Shown: one piece after another, positions 1-9,115 of the stretch
Numbering within the stretch: position 1 is the first letter of the stretch
Layout of the letters: each line of letters starts with the position of its first letter
NCBI GenBank assembly: GCA_951812665.1
Contig: CATOST010000036.1
Coordinates: forward strand, 124,001-188,000
Reading direction: 5' to 3'
DNA from: an uncultured Acidobacteriota bacterium
Lineage (GTDB): Bacteria > Acidobacteriota > UBA6911 > RPQK01 > JAJDTT01
DNA length: 64,000 bases
Translations under genes and position numbers: made by a program
Notes under the pieces: model-generated
What the model saw: only the letters and a program-made list of their open reading frames with translations
Told to the model about the DNA's origin: nothing
Databases searched by the model: none

Positions 1-258
1 GGAACCGGGTTCCGGATTCAACTCCTTGACCGGGGCGTGGTAGGTGTCCAGGGCCTCGGCGAACAGCTCCTGGGCTTCCTGGTTGGTGCTTTCCCGGTAG
101 CCCTGCCAGAGGTAGAAGCCCAGCAGGCTCACCACGACGATCCCCGATCCCACCACCAACTGCGTCCGATTTCCCACCGCCCATTGGGAAATCCCGCTCA
201 ATACCGAGTAGATCCGGTCCTCTTGAACGATCTCCCTGCGCGTCAACCTGCGAGCCAC
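1..258 (-). CDS. N-terminal part of a membrane-anchored YfgM/TPR-like protein (cut by window start)
   Basis: The 86 visible codons start at a GTG with a GGAGG ribosome site about 8 nt upstream. A basic N-terminus (ARRLTRREIVQED) is followed by a single membrane helix at about residues 33-50 (LVVGSGIVVVSLLGFYLW) and then by a helical stretch with the pattern QEAQELFAEALDTY, typical of the start of a TPR-like periplasmic domain. This layout (short cytoplasmic basic segment, one TM, helical repeats) is that of the YfgM-type ancillary proteins of the Sec translocon and similar tetratricopeptide proteins. The C-terminus lies outside the window, so the family call is tentative. Confidence 0.5.
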   Translation of the reverse strand, partial: MARRLTRREIVQEDRIYSVLSGISQWAVGNRTQLVVGSGIVVVSLLGFYLWQGYRESTNQEAQELFAEALDTYHAPVKELNPEPGS

Positions 259-302
259 AGAACAACCCTCCTGCGGAATTCAGTCACTGATTCGTATATT
301 TA

Positions 303-376
303 TGCGCCTGGCAGGACTCGAACCTGCGGCACAGGGGTTAGGAACCCCTTGCTCTGTCCTTCTGAGCTACAGGCGC
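303..376 (-). tRNA. tRNA-Arg (anticodon CCT)
   Basis: On the minus strand a complete cloverleaf can be folded: acceptor GCGCCTG paired with CAGGCGC, D-stem GCTC/GAGC, anticodon stem AGGGG/CCCCT with loop TTCCTAA (anticodon CCT, reading AGG arginine codons), and T-arm GCAGG-TTCGAGT-CCTGC. The CCA end is not encoded. It stands alone between the YfgM-like gene and the receptor gene. Confidence 0.95.
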
Positions 377-462
377 AATCGCTGATAGTCTAGCATCCCC
401 AGGCCGGAAGCCGCCACGGCATTGGCCCGGACGAATTGCCTGCTTTCGACAGCGAAGACACC

Positions 463-489
463 TTGACGGCTGCTGTCGGGGACTATACA
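463..489 (+). promoter_or_regulatory. Candidate promoter for the TonB-type receptor gene
   Basis: TTGACG at 463-468 and TATACA at 484-489 lie about 85 nt upstream of the receptor start. The spacer is only 15 bp, shorter than the 17-18 bp optimum, so this is a weak call. The rest of 377-571 shows nothing else recognisable. Confidence 0.25.
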
Positions 490-571
490 TTGAATGGCGC
501 TCGTGACCGCATCCCAGTCTCTTTCGGTCGCAAAATCCTAGTTCAACCAGCCACGGAGGCCGAGATTCGAG

Positions 572-3500
572 ATGCGTAAGAATGTCAGCTTTTTGTCGAT
601 TGGGATCATCCTTCTTCTGCTGAGCTTCACCAGCACCTTCGCCCAAAGGACGACGGCGGAGATCGTGGGGACGGTGACCGACGAAACGGGAGGCGTGCTT
701 CCGGGCGTGGAAGTCGTGATCATCAATCTGGACACGGCTCTGACCCGAAGCACCTTCACGAACGATTCCGGGAACTACCACGTCCGCCTCTTGCCGGTCG
801 GCCGCTATTCCGTCAGCGGCGAGCTGGTGGGGTTCAAGAAGCAGGAAATCTCGGGAATCATCCTCCAAGTGGACCAGGTGGCTCGTATCGATCTGAGCTT
901 GGAGGTCGGAGAGATCACGGAGCTGGTGGAGGTGGAAGGCACGGCGCCCCTGACCAAGACCGACGCCGCCGACATCGGGATGGTGATCGAGAACCAGCAA
1001 ATCGAGGAACTCCCTCTTCGAGGCGAGAACTCCTTCGTCGATCTGGTCTCGCTTGACGCCGGAGCCGCCAAGGTTTCCGGCCATTTGACGTCGATCTTCA
1101 CCGATCTGTTCGGAGGCATGACCAACGCCTACGGCTCACCCCCGGACGGGTCGAGGTTCATGATCGACGGTGTGGACGTGAAGGACACGGCCTATTCCCG
1201 AATCGATATCCGCCTGAGCGGCAACGCCACCCGGGAGATGAAGTCGCAGATGAACTCCCACTCGGCGGAGTTCGGAATGAACAGCGGCATCCAGGTCAAC
1301 ATGGTGACCAAGTCCGGGACCAATGAAATTCACGGAAACGTTTTCTGGGATCATCGCAACTCGGCGGTGAACGCACGCAATTTCTTCGATCCGTCCCGGG
1401 AAAGCCGGGTCCGGGAGGGTCTGTCGGAAGTTCCCATCCTTCAATTCAACATTTTCGGCGCCTCCATCGGGGGGCCCATCGTCCAAGACCAGACCTTTTT
1501 CTTCTTCAACTACCAGGGGACCCGGGACAACAAGTCCCTCACGCGTCCGGCCAGTGTCCCCACCATGAAGATGAGAAACGGCGACTTTTCCGAAATACTT
1601 CCCGGAACGGTGATCAACGATCCGCTGACGGGCCAGCCTTTCCCGGGCAACATCATCCCCGAGAACCGGATCCACCCGGTGGCCCGCAACATGATGTTCG
1701 GCGTGGGTGAGGTCAGTCCGCTGTGGCCCCTGCCCGATCGTGCCGGAATCGCCAACAACGTCCTTCCCAGCCGCGTGCAGGAGCAGGTTTTCGACCAGTT
1801 CGTCTTCCGCGTGGACCATAGCCTCACGGAATCAGATAACATCTATGCCCGGTACATTTACGACAAGCAGGACCGCGTCCTGCGCTACAACAAGTTCCTT
1901 CACCAACTCCCCGATTACAACGACATTTTCGCCACGCCCGCCCACAATGCGCGAGTTGGGTGGACCAGTGTCATGGGGGCGACGGCGGTCAATGAACTGA
2001 AACTGGGCGTCAACCGCATGACGCAGACTCTGGAAGATGAGATCTACGGCACGCCGGTTCCGAAACTCCTGGGAATCGAGGGGACGTCGACGCTGTTTCA
2101 GTACAATCCCTGGGTGGCCGTGAGTGGGTTCAGCCGAACCGGCACCCTCTTGAACGCTCCCAACAACCGCGTGGACAACACCTATCTCGCCGGAGATACA
2201 ATTTCGTGGAACGTGGGTTCCCACGCCTTCGGATTCGGAGGCGAGTGGAGGGAGAGGGAGCAGAACGGGGGATCCCAACCCATACCCAATGGGTACTTCA
2301 TATTCGGCCCCTTCTACACCGGCTATGCCATGTCGGATCTGATGCTCGGGTATCACCGGACGGCCATCACGGGCCGGGAGGACGGTTTCGGAAACTACAG
2401 CCACAACAACGTCAGTATCCACTTCAAGGACACCTGGAAGGTCAGTTCCAACCTGACCCTGGACCTGGGTCTTCGCTGGGACTATTTTTCACCTTATACT
2501 GATTCAAGAGATCGAATTTCGCAGTTCGATCCTGATTCCGGATTGCTGATTCTGGTGGGAGACCCGCGCCCCACGGACGCGTCCCACTACGCGCTGCCGG
2601 CGGATTACGGCGTTGCCGAGCGCATGCTCGATCCCTTGATTTCGAGCGCGAGCTGGCCTCATGGAAGGCTGCTGCAGGCGCGTGACCTGAACAACTGGGC
2701 CCCCAGGGTCGGGTTGGCTCTTCGTCCCTTCGGCGGCAACGAGACCGTCGTTCGAGCCAGCTACGGCATTTTCTACACGCCTTTCGACACCTTCTACATG
2801 CAGCGGGTCCGCTTCAACAAGCCCTTCGTGAATCAGCAGACCTTCGTGAATCAGTTGGACGATTCAGGCGTTCCCGTGTTCACCATCGACAGGCCGTTTC
2901 CCGCGGGCTCCGGAATTCCATCGTCGACGGGGCAGGGATTTCAGGCGGATTGGGCCCACGGTTACAACCAGCAGTACAACGTCACCGTGGAACAGGCACT
3001 CTCTCAGACGGCCGTCTTCGAACTCGGTTACATTGGAAACAAGGGAACCAAACTGATCCGGGACGGAAACTTGAACCAAGCCCCTCCCGGTCCCGGTAAC
3101 CGCGTGAATCGAAGGCCCTATCAGAACTGGGCGTCGGTCGGCTGGAGGCAGCCCACCGCCAACTCCTCCTATCACGGCATGAGAGTCAATCTGAAGCAGG
3201 GATTCAGCAACGGTTTCCTGGGCAACATTTCCTATGTTTATTCCAAATGGCTGGATTGTGGCGGCAACAACCTGTTCGCGGACCTGGGCGACAGCGTGAA
3301 GAGGAATCCCTTCGACTGTGCCGCCGAATGGGGACGTAGCGCTTCCGATTACCGGCAGCGGTTCGTCTACAATTTCGTCTACCAGATCCCGGTCATGCGG
3401 GGGTCCGGCCACGGGCTCGCGGGAGCCATCCTGGGTGATTGGAACATCAGCAGCATCGGGACCTTCTCCTCGTCGGGCGCGGTGGACGTCGCCAGTCCCT

Positions 3501-3889
3501 TCGATCCCGACAACTCGGGAGGGGCCAATCGGCCTGATCTCACCGGGGATCCCAACAGCGGCGCACCCCGGAACGCCCAGCAGTGGTTCAACACGAGGGC
3601 TTTCACCCGGGTTCCGAATCCGGCGGATACGGGCGTCTATCGTTTTGGAAATGCCGGACGCAACGTCATCGACGGTCCCGGCTGGACGACCATCGACTTT
3701 TCGGTTTGGAAGTCGTGGCACGTCGCGCAGGAAGCGGCCCGGGTCGAGTTTCGCGTTGATGTCTTCAACATCACCAATCACACGAATTTCGATCTCCCCA
3801 ATACGCTTTTCACGGGGGGAGCCTTTGCGACGATGGGTAACGCGGGCAATTCACGGCATCTGCAATTCGGCCTGAATATCCAGTTCTAG
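572..3889 (+). CDS. Oar-like TonB-dependent receptor with carboxypeptidase-regulatory N-terminal domain
   Basis: A 1105-residue outer-membrane protein. A signal peptide ends near residue 24 (TSTFAQ). It is followed by a carboxypeptidase regulatory-like beta-sandwich (about 27-115, TAEIVGTVTDETGGVLPGV), then a plug-like region (about 125-250, containing EELPLRG and VTKSGTNEIHG) and a long beta-barrel rich in aromatic and Asn residues that ends in the aromatic C-terminal strand LQFGLNIQF. This architecture is the large Oar/TonB receptor family expanded in Acidobacteriota, presumed to import oligomers or bind extracellular polymers. The ATG follows GGAGG by 11 nt. The S15 hydrolase gene begins 81 bp downstream on the same strand, so joint expression is likely. 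The ligand is unknown. Confidence 0.85.
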   Translation: MRKNVSFLSIGIILLLLSFTSTFAQRTTAEIVGTVTDETGGVLPGVEVVIINLDTALTRSTFTNDSGNYHVRLLPVGRYSVSGELVGFKKQEISGIILQVDQVARIDLSLEVGEITELVEVEGTAPLTKTDAADIGMVIENQQIEELPLRGENSFVDLVSLDAGAAKVSGHLTSIFTDLFGGMTNAYGSPPDGSRFMIDGVDVKDTAYSRIDIRLSGNATREMKSQMNSHSAEFGMNSGIQVNMVTKSGTNEIHGNVFWDHRNSAVNARNFFDPSRESRVREGLSEVPILQFNIFGASIGGPIVQDQTFFFFNYQGTRDNKSLTRPASVPTMKMRNGDFSEILPGTVINDPLTGQPFPGNIIPENRIHPVARNMMFGVGEVSPLWPLPDRAGIANNVLPSRVQEQVFDQFVFRVDHSLTESDNIYARYIYDKQDRVLRYNKFLHQLPDYNDIFATPAHNARVGWTSVMGATAVNELKLGVNRMTQTLEDEIYGTPVPKLLGIEGTSTLFQYNPWVAVSGFSRTGTLLNAPNNRVDNTYLAGDTISWNVGSHAFGFGGEWREREQNGGSQPIPNGYFIFGPFYTGYAMSDLMLGYHRTAITGREDGFGNYSHNNVSIHFKDTWKVSSNLTLDLGLRWDYFSPYTDSRDRISQFDPDSGLLILVGDPRPTDASHYALPADYGVAERMLDPLISSASWPHGRLLQARDLNNWAPRVGLALRPFGGNETVVRASYGIFYTPFDTFYMQRVRFNKPFVNQQTFVNQLDDSGVPVFTIDRPFPAGSGIPSSTGQGFQADWAHGYNQQYNVTVEQALSQTAVFELGYIGNKGTKLIRDGNLNQAPPGPGNRVNRRPYQNWASVGWRQPTANSSYHGMRVNLKQGFSNGFLGNISYVYSKWLDCGGNNLFADLGDSVKRNPFDCAAEWGRSASDYRQRFVYNFVYQIPVMRGSGHGLAGAILGDWNISSIGTFSSSGAVDVASPFDPDNSGGANRPDLTGDPNSGAPRNAQQWFNTRAFTRVPNPADTGVYRFGNAGRNVIDGPGWTTIDFSVWKSWHVAQEAARVEFRVDVFNITNHTNFDLPNTLFTGGAFATMGNAGNSRHLQFGLNIQF

Positions 3890-3970
3890 GGAGATCGTCT
3901 TCGGCCCGGAAAGAAGACCTGTTGGAAAGTCCGTCCCGGAAGGTCTCGATAAGAAGGAGAAGTTGAAGAT

Positions 3971-5776
3971 ATGCTCTCTGGAGTTGAAAACCTGCTTGCT
4001 GGAAGCGAGCGCTCTTTCCCGTTGATCTTGACCCTCCTTTTCGGTGCCACCATGGTTCTTGCCATGGGGCAGACGGAGCGGTCGAAACCTCAATACCAGG
4101 TGAAGTTCAAGATTCACAACCTGGTCCCGATGCGGGACGGAGTCCATCTCTCGGCGGACGTCTATCGTCCCGACGCTCCGGGCAAGTTCCCCGCCGTGCT
4201 CTTGATGACCCCCTACAACAACATGAGAGGCGGAAACGACATGGAGCACGCCCTCTACTTCGCCAGACGCGGATATGCCGCCGTGCTGGTCGACTTGAGG
4301 GGACGGCACGATTCCGAAGGCGTATGGGACCCTTATGTGAACGATCCCAAGGACGGGTTCGATACCCACGAGTGGATCGGAAAACAGGAGTGGTGCGACG
4401 GGAATCTTGGGACCTATGGGTACTCCTATCCGGGATTCACCCAGATCATGCCGTCGGTTTACGGCAGCAAGTACCTCAAGTGCATGGTCCCGTCGGTCTG
4501 CCAGCAGACCAACTTCGGGCATCTCTACAACGACGGCGTGATGCAGCTCAACGTCACCTTCGTGGCCGGGTTTTTCTGGGCCGGTCACACCATGCAGTTT
4601 CTGCACGGTCCGGGAATTACCGAGAACCCCATACTCGACTGGAACAAGTTCTTCTGGCGCCTCCCCCTGATCACCGCGTTGGACGATATTGCGGATCTGC
4701 CCTGGTTCCGGACCTGGATCAAGCACCCCACCTACGACGACTATTGGAAGGGCTACGGGGTCAAGGAAAAGTACGGGCAGATCAAGGCGCCCGCCTATTT
4801 CATCACCGGCTGGTACGACAACCTGGTGCGTGAGAATTTCCGTAACTTCAACGGGTTCCGGAAAGAGGGCGGTTCCAAGGCCGCCCGCCAGACCAAGCTC
4901 TTGGTGGGGCCCTGGACCCACAGCGTCAACAAGCGAATGGAGACCTCGATCCTCGATTTCGGTCCCGACATCTACATCGACATCCTGGATGAACACGTCC
5001 GGTGGTACGACTACTGGCTCAAGGGAATGAAGACCGGCATCGACACCGAAGCGCCGCTCCGGATTTTCGTAATGCGCGCCAACAAGTGGCGGGACGAATG
5101 GGAATGGCCGCTGGCCCGCACCAAGTGGACCAAGTATTACCTGGACAGTGGAGGCTCGGCCAATTCACTCTACGGGGACGGCACACTCGGCACTTCCAAG
5201 CCTTCGTCCGATTCCCGTCAGGATACGTTCGATTACGATCCGGCGAATCCGGTGGAGACCGTTGGAGGCCAGACCGAATTTCCCGCGAGCCAGAGAGGCC
5301 CGCAGAACCGGCTGGTGGTCCAGAGGCGGCAGGACGTCCTGATCTATACGTCCGATCCGCTGTCGGAACCGATGGAAGTCACCGGGCCCGTCGAGGTCAA
5401 GCTGCATGCGGCCTCCAGCGCCGTCGACACCGACTTCACGGCGGTTTTGACCGAGGTCCTGCCCGACGGCCGGTCCGTCCATATCAGTGAAGGGGTTGTT
5501 CGAGCCAGCTTCCGCGACTCTCTGGAGAATCCAACCCATATCGAGCCGGGCAAGGTGTACGAATACACGATTCACATTTGGGAGACGAGCTGGGAGTTCC
5601 AGCCGGGAAGCAAGATTCGGCTGGAGATCAGCAGCAGTAATTTCCCCCGCTGGGCCCGCAATCTGAACACCGGTGCCGAGTTCGGCATGACGTCTGAAAT
5701 GAAAGTCGCCACCCAGACGATCTATCACAACGAGATGTATCCCTCGCATGTGATTCTCCCGGTGATTCCCCGATAA
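3971..5776 (+). CDS. CocE/NonD family (S15) hydrolase, copy 1
   Basis: A 601-residue alpha/beta-hydrolase of the CocE/NonD, X-Pro dipeptidyl-peptidase S15 class, which cleaves esters or amides such as alpha-amino-acid esters and acylated amines. A hydrophobic signal segment lies at about 16-32. The N-terminal catalytic domain carries MRDGVHLSADVYRP, the oxyanion region DLRGRHDSEG, the nucleophile elbow G-Y-S-Y-P-G (Ser152), and later GWYDN and WTHS, the usual Asp and His loops. The C-terminal jelly-roll begins near TGPVEVKLHAASSA and ends with IRLEISSSNFPRWARNLNTG. It is closely similar to the other two copies in this window (9116-10903 and 23472-25256). AAGGAG lies upstream of the ATG. Confidence 0.88.
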   Translation: MLSGVENLLAGSERSFPLILTLLFGATMVLAMGQTERSKPQYQVKFKIHNLVPMRDGVHLSADVYRPDAPGKFPAVLLMTPYNNMRGGNDMEHALYFARRGYAAVLVDLRGRHDSEGVWDPYVNDPKDGFDTHEWIGKQEWCDGNLGTYGYSYPGFTQIMPSVYGSKYLKCMVPSVCQQTNFGHLYNDGVMQLNVTFVAGFFWAGHTMQFLHGPGITENPILDWNKFFWRLPLITALDDIADLPWFRTWIKHPTYDDYWKGYGVKEKYGQIKAPAYFITGWYDNLVRENFRNFNGFRKEGGSKAARQTKLLVGPWTHSVNKRMETSILDFGPDIYIDILDEHVRWYDYWLKGMKTGIDTEAPLRIFVMRANKWRDEWEWPLARTKWTKYYLDSGGSANSLYGDGTLGTSKPSSDSRQDTFDYDPANPVETVGGQTEFPASQRGPQNRLVVQRRQDVLIYTSDPLSEPMEVTGPVEVKLHAASSAVDTDFTAVLTEVLPDGRSVHISEGVVRASFRDSLENPTHIEPGKVYEYTIHIWETSWEFQPGSKIRLEISSSNFPRWARNLNTGAEFGMTSEMKVATQTIYHNEMYPSHVILPVIPR

Positions 5777-5874
5777 TCCCGTAGAGAAGCTGGCAGATCG
5801 CGGAAAACGAGCAAACACCCTCTGACCACCCGATCTTAGGCGGCACACGTCCGGCTGAATTCCCAATCCCGTGG

Positions 5875-7575
5875 ATGATCCCAACAGGGGGTCCCGGCGG
5901 CACGGGGTTGTCGTCATTCCGATTCAATGCATTGCGGTCTGCGATGATTGCAATCGCGTTTTTTCTCCTGTGCCATCAGCTATTTGCGCAACAGCAGTCC
6001 GGCAGCCGTGTGGTGTTTTCCGACGTCACCCAGGTGTCCGGAATCGACTTTCTCCACGAGAGCGGACAGTCCAAGGAAAAACTGATCGTCGAGACGGTCG
6101 GTTCCGGTGTGGCGTGGCTCGATTACGACAATGACGGCCATCCGGATCTTTATTTCGTGAACGGTTCAGTGATTGCCGAGAAGAAACCGTCACCTGGAAA
6201 TGCGCTTTTTCGAAACGACGGCGCCGGGACTTTCGAAAACGTCACGGTGAAGGCCGGAGTCGCAGGCAATGGATCCTACGGCATGGGTGTGGCCGTGGGA
6301 GACTACGACAACGACGGCCGGCTGGACCTCTACGTGACCAACTACGGTCCCAATCAACTGTTCCGCAACCATGGAGACGGAACCTTCGGGGAGGTGGCCT
6401 CGAAGGCCGGTGTCGACAGCCGGCAGTGGGGGAGCAGCGCCGGCTTTTTCGACTTCGATCGCGACGGAGACCTCGACCTCTATGTCGTCAACTATCTGGA
6501 CTACGATCCGGAAGACAATCCCTACTGTGGACTGCCCAAGGAGGGTTACCGTCTCTACTGCGACATCCGCATGTTCGAGGGAGCGGCGGATCAGCTCTTT
6601 CGAAACAACGGCGACGGTTCATTTTCCGACGTGTCGAGTTCCGCGGGGATCGCCAATCCGGCCGGCAAGGGCCTGGGGTTGACCTTTTCCGATTTCGATC
6701 GAGACGGCTACCCGGACATCTACGTCGCCAACGATACGATTCGGGATTTTCTGTACCGCAACAACCGGGACGGCACTTTCGCCGACGTCACTTACGCCGC
6801 CGCAGTCGGCTTCGACGCCAACGGCGAACCGCAGGCGGGAATGGGTGTGGACGCGGCCGACTTGAACCAGGACGGTCTGCCGGAAATCTTCGTGACGAAT
6901 TTTGCGTACGAACTCAATGCTCTTTACCGGAACGGTCCCGACCTTCTCTTTGAAGAAGTTTCGGAGAGAGTCGGATTAGGCTCCGGACTTCTTCCCCTGG
7001 GATTCGGAACCAAGCTCTTCGACTATGATAATGACGGCGACGCGGATATCTACGTTGCCAACGGACACATCGAAAACAACGTCCATCTCTACTTTCCCAA
7101 CCTCACCTACGCTCAGACGGATCTTCTCTACGAGAACCTGGGAACCAGCTTCCTCGATGTCTCCGCCGAGAGTGGGACCCCCTTCAGTCGTCCGGCTGTC
7201 GGCAGGGGGGCGGCGGTTGCCGACTATGACAATGACGGCGACCTCGACATCGCGTTGTCCAACTCGGGCGGGCACGCGGTTTTAATGAGAAACGAAGGTG
7301 GAAACCGGAATCACTGGATCGCAATCGAGGCTCGCGGCCGGGAGAGCAACTCCTTCGGCCTGGGCGCCGGCGTGCGGATTGAAACGGAGCGGGGAACTCA
7401 GGTGGGGCAGATCAACAACGTGGCGAGTTATCTGAGCGCCAACGACCTCCGGGTTCATTTCGGCTTGGGTCGGCAACAGGAAGTCAAGAGTGTCGAGGTG
7501 CACTGGCCCAGCGGCAGGAAGCAGGTTTTTTCGAATCTACGTGCCAATCAGATCCTGCAAGTGACCGAGCCGTAG
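5875..7575 (+). CDS. CRTAC1-type FG-GAP/VCBS repeat protein with ASPIC/UnbV C-terminus
   Basis: A 566-residue secreted protein. FG-GAP/VCBS-like calcium-binding blades recur through the chain (DYDNDGHPDLYFVN, DYDNDGRLDLYVTN, DFDRDGDLDLYVVN, DYDNDGDADIYVAN and others), giving a beta-propeller. The end shows the ASPIC/UnbV module (NSFGLGAGVRIET...VHFGLGRQQEVKSVEVHWPSG). Such proteins are abundant in Acidobacteriota and Planctomycetes; their role is not established, with adhesion or surface binding usually proposed. The first ATG at 5875 has no clear ribosome site. A start at 5944 would put the hydrophobic segment (IAIAFFLLCHQLFA) directly at the N-terminus as a normal signal peptide. It is convergent with the next gene, with 2 bp between the stops. 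Confidence 0.85.
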   Translation: MIPTGGPGGTGLSSFRFNALRSAMIAIAFFLLCHQLFAQQQSGSRVVFSDVTQVSGIDFLHESGQSKEKLIVETVGSGVAWLDYDNDGHPDLYFVNGSVIAEKKPSPGNALFRNDGAGTFENVTVKAGVAGNGSYGMGVAVGDYDNDGRLDLYVTNYGPNQLFRNHGDGTFGEVASKAGVDSRQWGSSAGFFDFDRDGDLDLYVVNYLDYDPEDNPYCGLPKEGYRLYCDIRMFEGAADQLFRNNGDGSFSDVSSSAGIANPAGKGLGLTFSDFDRDGYPDIYVANDTIRDFLYRNNRDGTFADVTYAAAVGFDANGEPQAGMGVDAADLNQDGLPEIFVTNFAYELNALYRNGPDLLFEEVSERVGLGSGLLPLGFGTKLFDYDNDGDADIYVANGHIENNVHLYFPNLTYAQTDLLYENLGTSFLDVSAESGTPFSRPAVGRGAAVADYDNDGDLDIALSNSGGHAVLMRNEGGNRNHWIAIEARGRESNSFGLGAGVRIETERGTQVGQINNVASYLSANDLRVHFGLGRQQEVKSVEVHWPSGRKQVFSNLRANQILQVTEP

Positions 7576-7577
7576 TT

Positions 7578-8921
7578 TCAAGGCCCACCCGCCGCTTCCG
7601 TGTACCCCAATTCTTTTGCTCTCGAAGCGTGTCTCTGCGACTTGGCCCGATCACCGGTCGATGCGAACAGCCGGGCCAGCCGGTGGTGGGCCTCGCCATG
7701 GTCGGGGTCGAGTTCCAACACTCGAAGATAGGAGCGGATCGCGTCCGGCGGCGAGTCCTTGGCGTCAAACGCCCGGCCTTTTTCCAGGTAGACCTCCGAC
7801 TCGAACTCCAGGTACTTCCGGGATGCCGAGAATCCGCCGGCGTAGGAGAGGGCCGAGTCCAACTCCGCGAGGGCCGAATCGGGTCGACCCGTGAGGCGAT
7901 GAGCGCGGGCCAGTTCCAGGCGGCCTTCCGGCACCGCCGGACTGATTTCGACGGCCTTCCGAAGCAGCTCGGTGGCCTTCTGCAGGACGCCCTCTTGCAG
8001 GTAGACGGAACCCGCCTTGAGAAATATGTCGGAGGTCGCGCCCGGCAAAGAGATGGCGCGGTCCAGTCGGCTGAGAGCCGCCTCCGTTTCACCTCGATCC
8101 AGGTGAGCCAATCCCAGGTAGTAGTGGGCTTGAGCCAGGTCCGGGTCCAGTATGACGGCCGATTCGTTCTGCCGAATCGACACCCGAGGATCCCCCAACT
8201 GCCGATTCGCTTCCCCCAGGAGAGAGAGCAGTTCAGGTGTGTTCTCAGTGGTCTTGAATCGCTCTTCCAGGGTCTCCTTGGCCTTTCGGGCCCGGCCCAG
8301 ATCGAGATAAACGCGGGCCAGATGAAATCGGGCACTGGTATTGTCGGGATCGATGGACAGTGCCTGTCTGAACTCCCCCTTCGCTTCGCCGATCATGCGA
8401 TAGGAGCCAAGGAGCCGGTAGACGTAACCCAGCATCAGGTGGGCGCCGGCCGACCTCGGATCGTGCGTGAGAGCCGTTTTGAGCTCCTTGATCGCTTCCT
8501 GGGGCTTGCCCTGATTCAGATACCTGGAACCGCGCCTTAACGCCTGTTTGGAGTAAGCCTGGTTTGCGGCCTTCCGTTCCAAATTCAGGATCAGGACGTG
8601 GCCCAGGCCGGGATCGAGGAAATGTGTCATCGAGCCCGGCGGAATTCCTGCGACCTGCCGGCGCAACCCGCTGCTGAGATCGTCGATGGACATTTGGCCG
8701 AGGTAACCGCCGCCGGCAGCGGTGGGATGGTTGGAATTTCGGCGGGCGGCATCGTCGAATCGAGTGCCCGATTTCAGTTCTGACAGAACCTCGTTCAGTT
8801 GGGATTTGGTGGCGACCGTGATGATCTGAAGGTCGACGAGTGAGTCGTCCCGGACTGCCCCGGCCAGGCAAGAGGAGAAGACCCAAACTGCAAACATGAC
8901 GCGTGCGAGTCTTGGTGACAC
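7578..8921 (-). CDS. Exported PPIC-type peptidyl-prolyl isomerase domain fused to TPR repeats
   Basis: About 447 residues. The GTG at 8921 is chosen because AAGGA lies 8-9 nt upstream and the product then starts with a signal peptide (ARVMFAVWVFSSCLAGA). Residues about 25-115 look like a parvulin/PPIC rotamase: SGTRFDDAARRNSNHPTAAGG, GYLGQM, then IPPGSM and the final LILNLE strand. The rest is a run of tetratricopeptide repeats (GSRYLNQGKPQEAIKELKTAL, AHLMLGYVYRLLGSY, DNTSARFHLARVYLDLGR, AQAHYYLGLAHLDRGETEAAL, GEAHHRLARLFASTGDRA). It may act as a periplasmic folding or docking factor. Isomerase activity is inferred from fold resemblance only. Confidence 0.75.
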   Translation of the reverse strand: MSPRLARVMFAVWVFSSCLAGAVRDDSLVDLQIITVATKSQLNEVLSELKSGTRFDDAARRNSNHPTAAGGGYLGQMSIDDLSSGLRRQVAGIPPGSMTHFLDPGLGHVLILNLERKAANQAYSKQALRRGSRYLNQGKPQEAIKELKTALTHDPRSAGAHLMLGYVYRLLGSYRMIGEAKGEFRQALSIDPDNTSARFHLARVYLDLGRARKAKETLEERFKTTENTPELLSLLGEANRQLGDPRVSIRQNESAVILDPDLAQAHYYLGLAHLDRGETEAALSRLDRAISLPGATSDIFLKAGSVYLQEGVLQKATELLRKAVEISPAVPEGRLELARAHRLTGRPDSALAELDSALSYAGGFSASRKYLEFESEVYLEKGRAFDAKDSPPDAIRSYLRVLELDPDHGEAHHRLARLFASTGDRAKSQRHASRAKELGYTEAAGGP

Positions 8922-8943
8922 CGGGCAGATCCTTTCAAAGGCG

Positions 8944-8973
8944 GCGGAGCGGCGGTTTCCAGCCGCCGTCCTC
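8944..8973. repeat. Dispersed GGCGG...CCGCC hairpin repeat, copy 1
   Basis: The sequence reads GAGCGGCGG, TTTCCA, GCCGCCG and can fold into a short GC hairpin. Near-identical cores occur at about 13730-13753 and 13773-13797. It sits in the 194-bp region between two divergent genes, upstream of a promoter-like pair. Confidence 0.6.
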
Positions 8974-9013
8974 CGGAAGCAGAGTGAAGGACAGGAATGT
9001 CCCCCCTCCCACC

Positions 9014-9043
9014 TTGCTTCAGCCAGGATCCCGATACTATACT
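9014..9043 (+). promoter_or_regulatory. Probable promoter of S15 hydrolase copy 2
   Basis: TTGCTT (9014-9019) and TATACT (9038-9043) are separated by 18 bp, and the downstream ATG is at 9116. The 18-bp spacing matches the other good promoters in this window (34941-34970, 36993-37022, 55658-55687). Confidence 0.5.
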
Positions 9044-9115
9044 CCCAGCCAATTTTGTGTTTCCAGGGAAGCATTTGGCATCCCCGGAGCCATTCCAAAG
9101 ACTTCTGGAGAAAAG

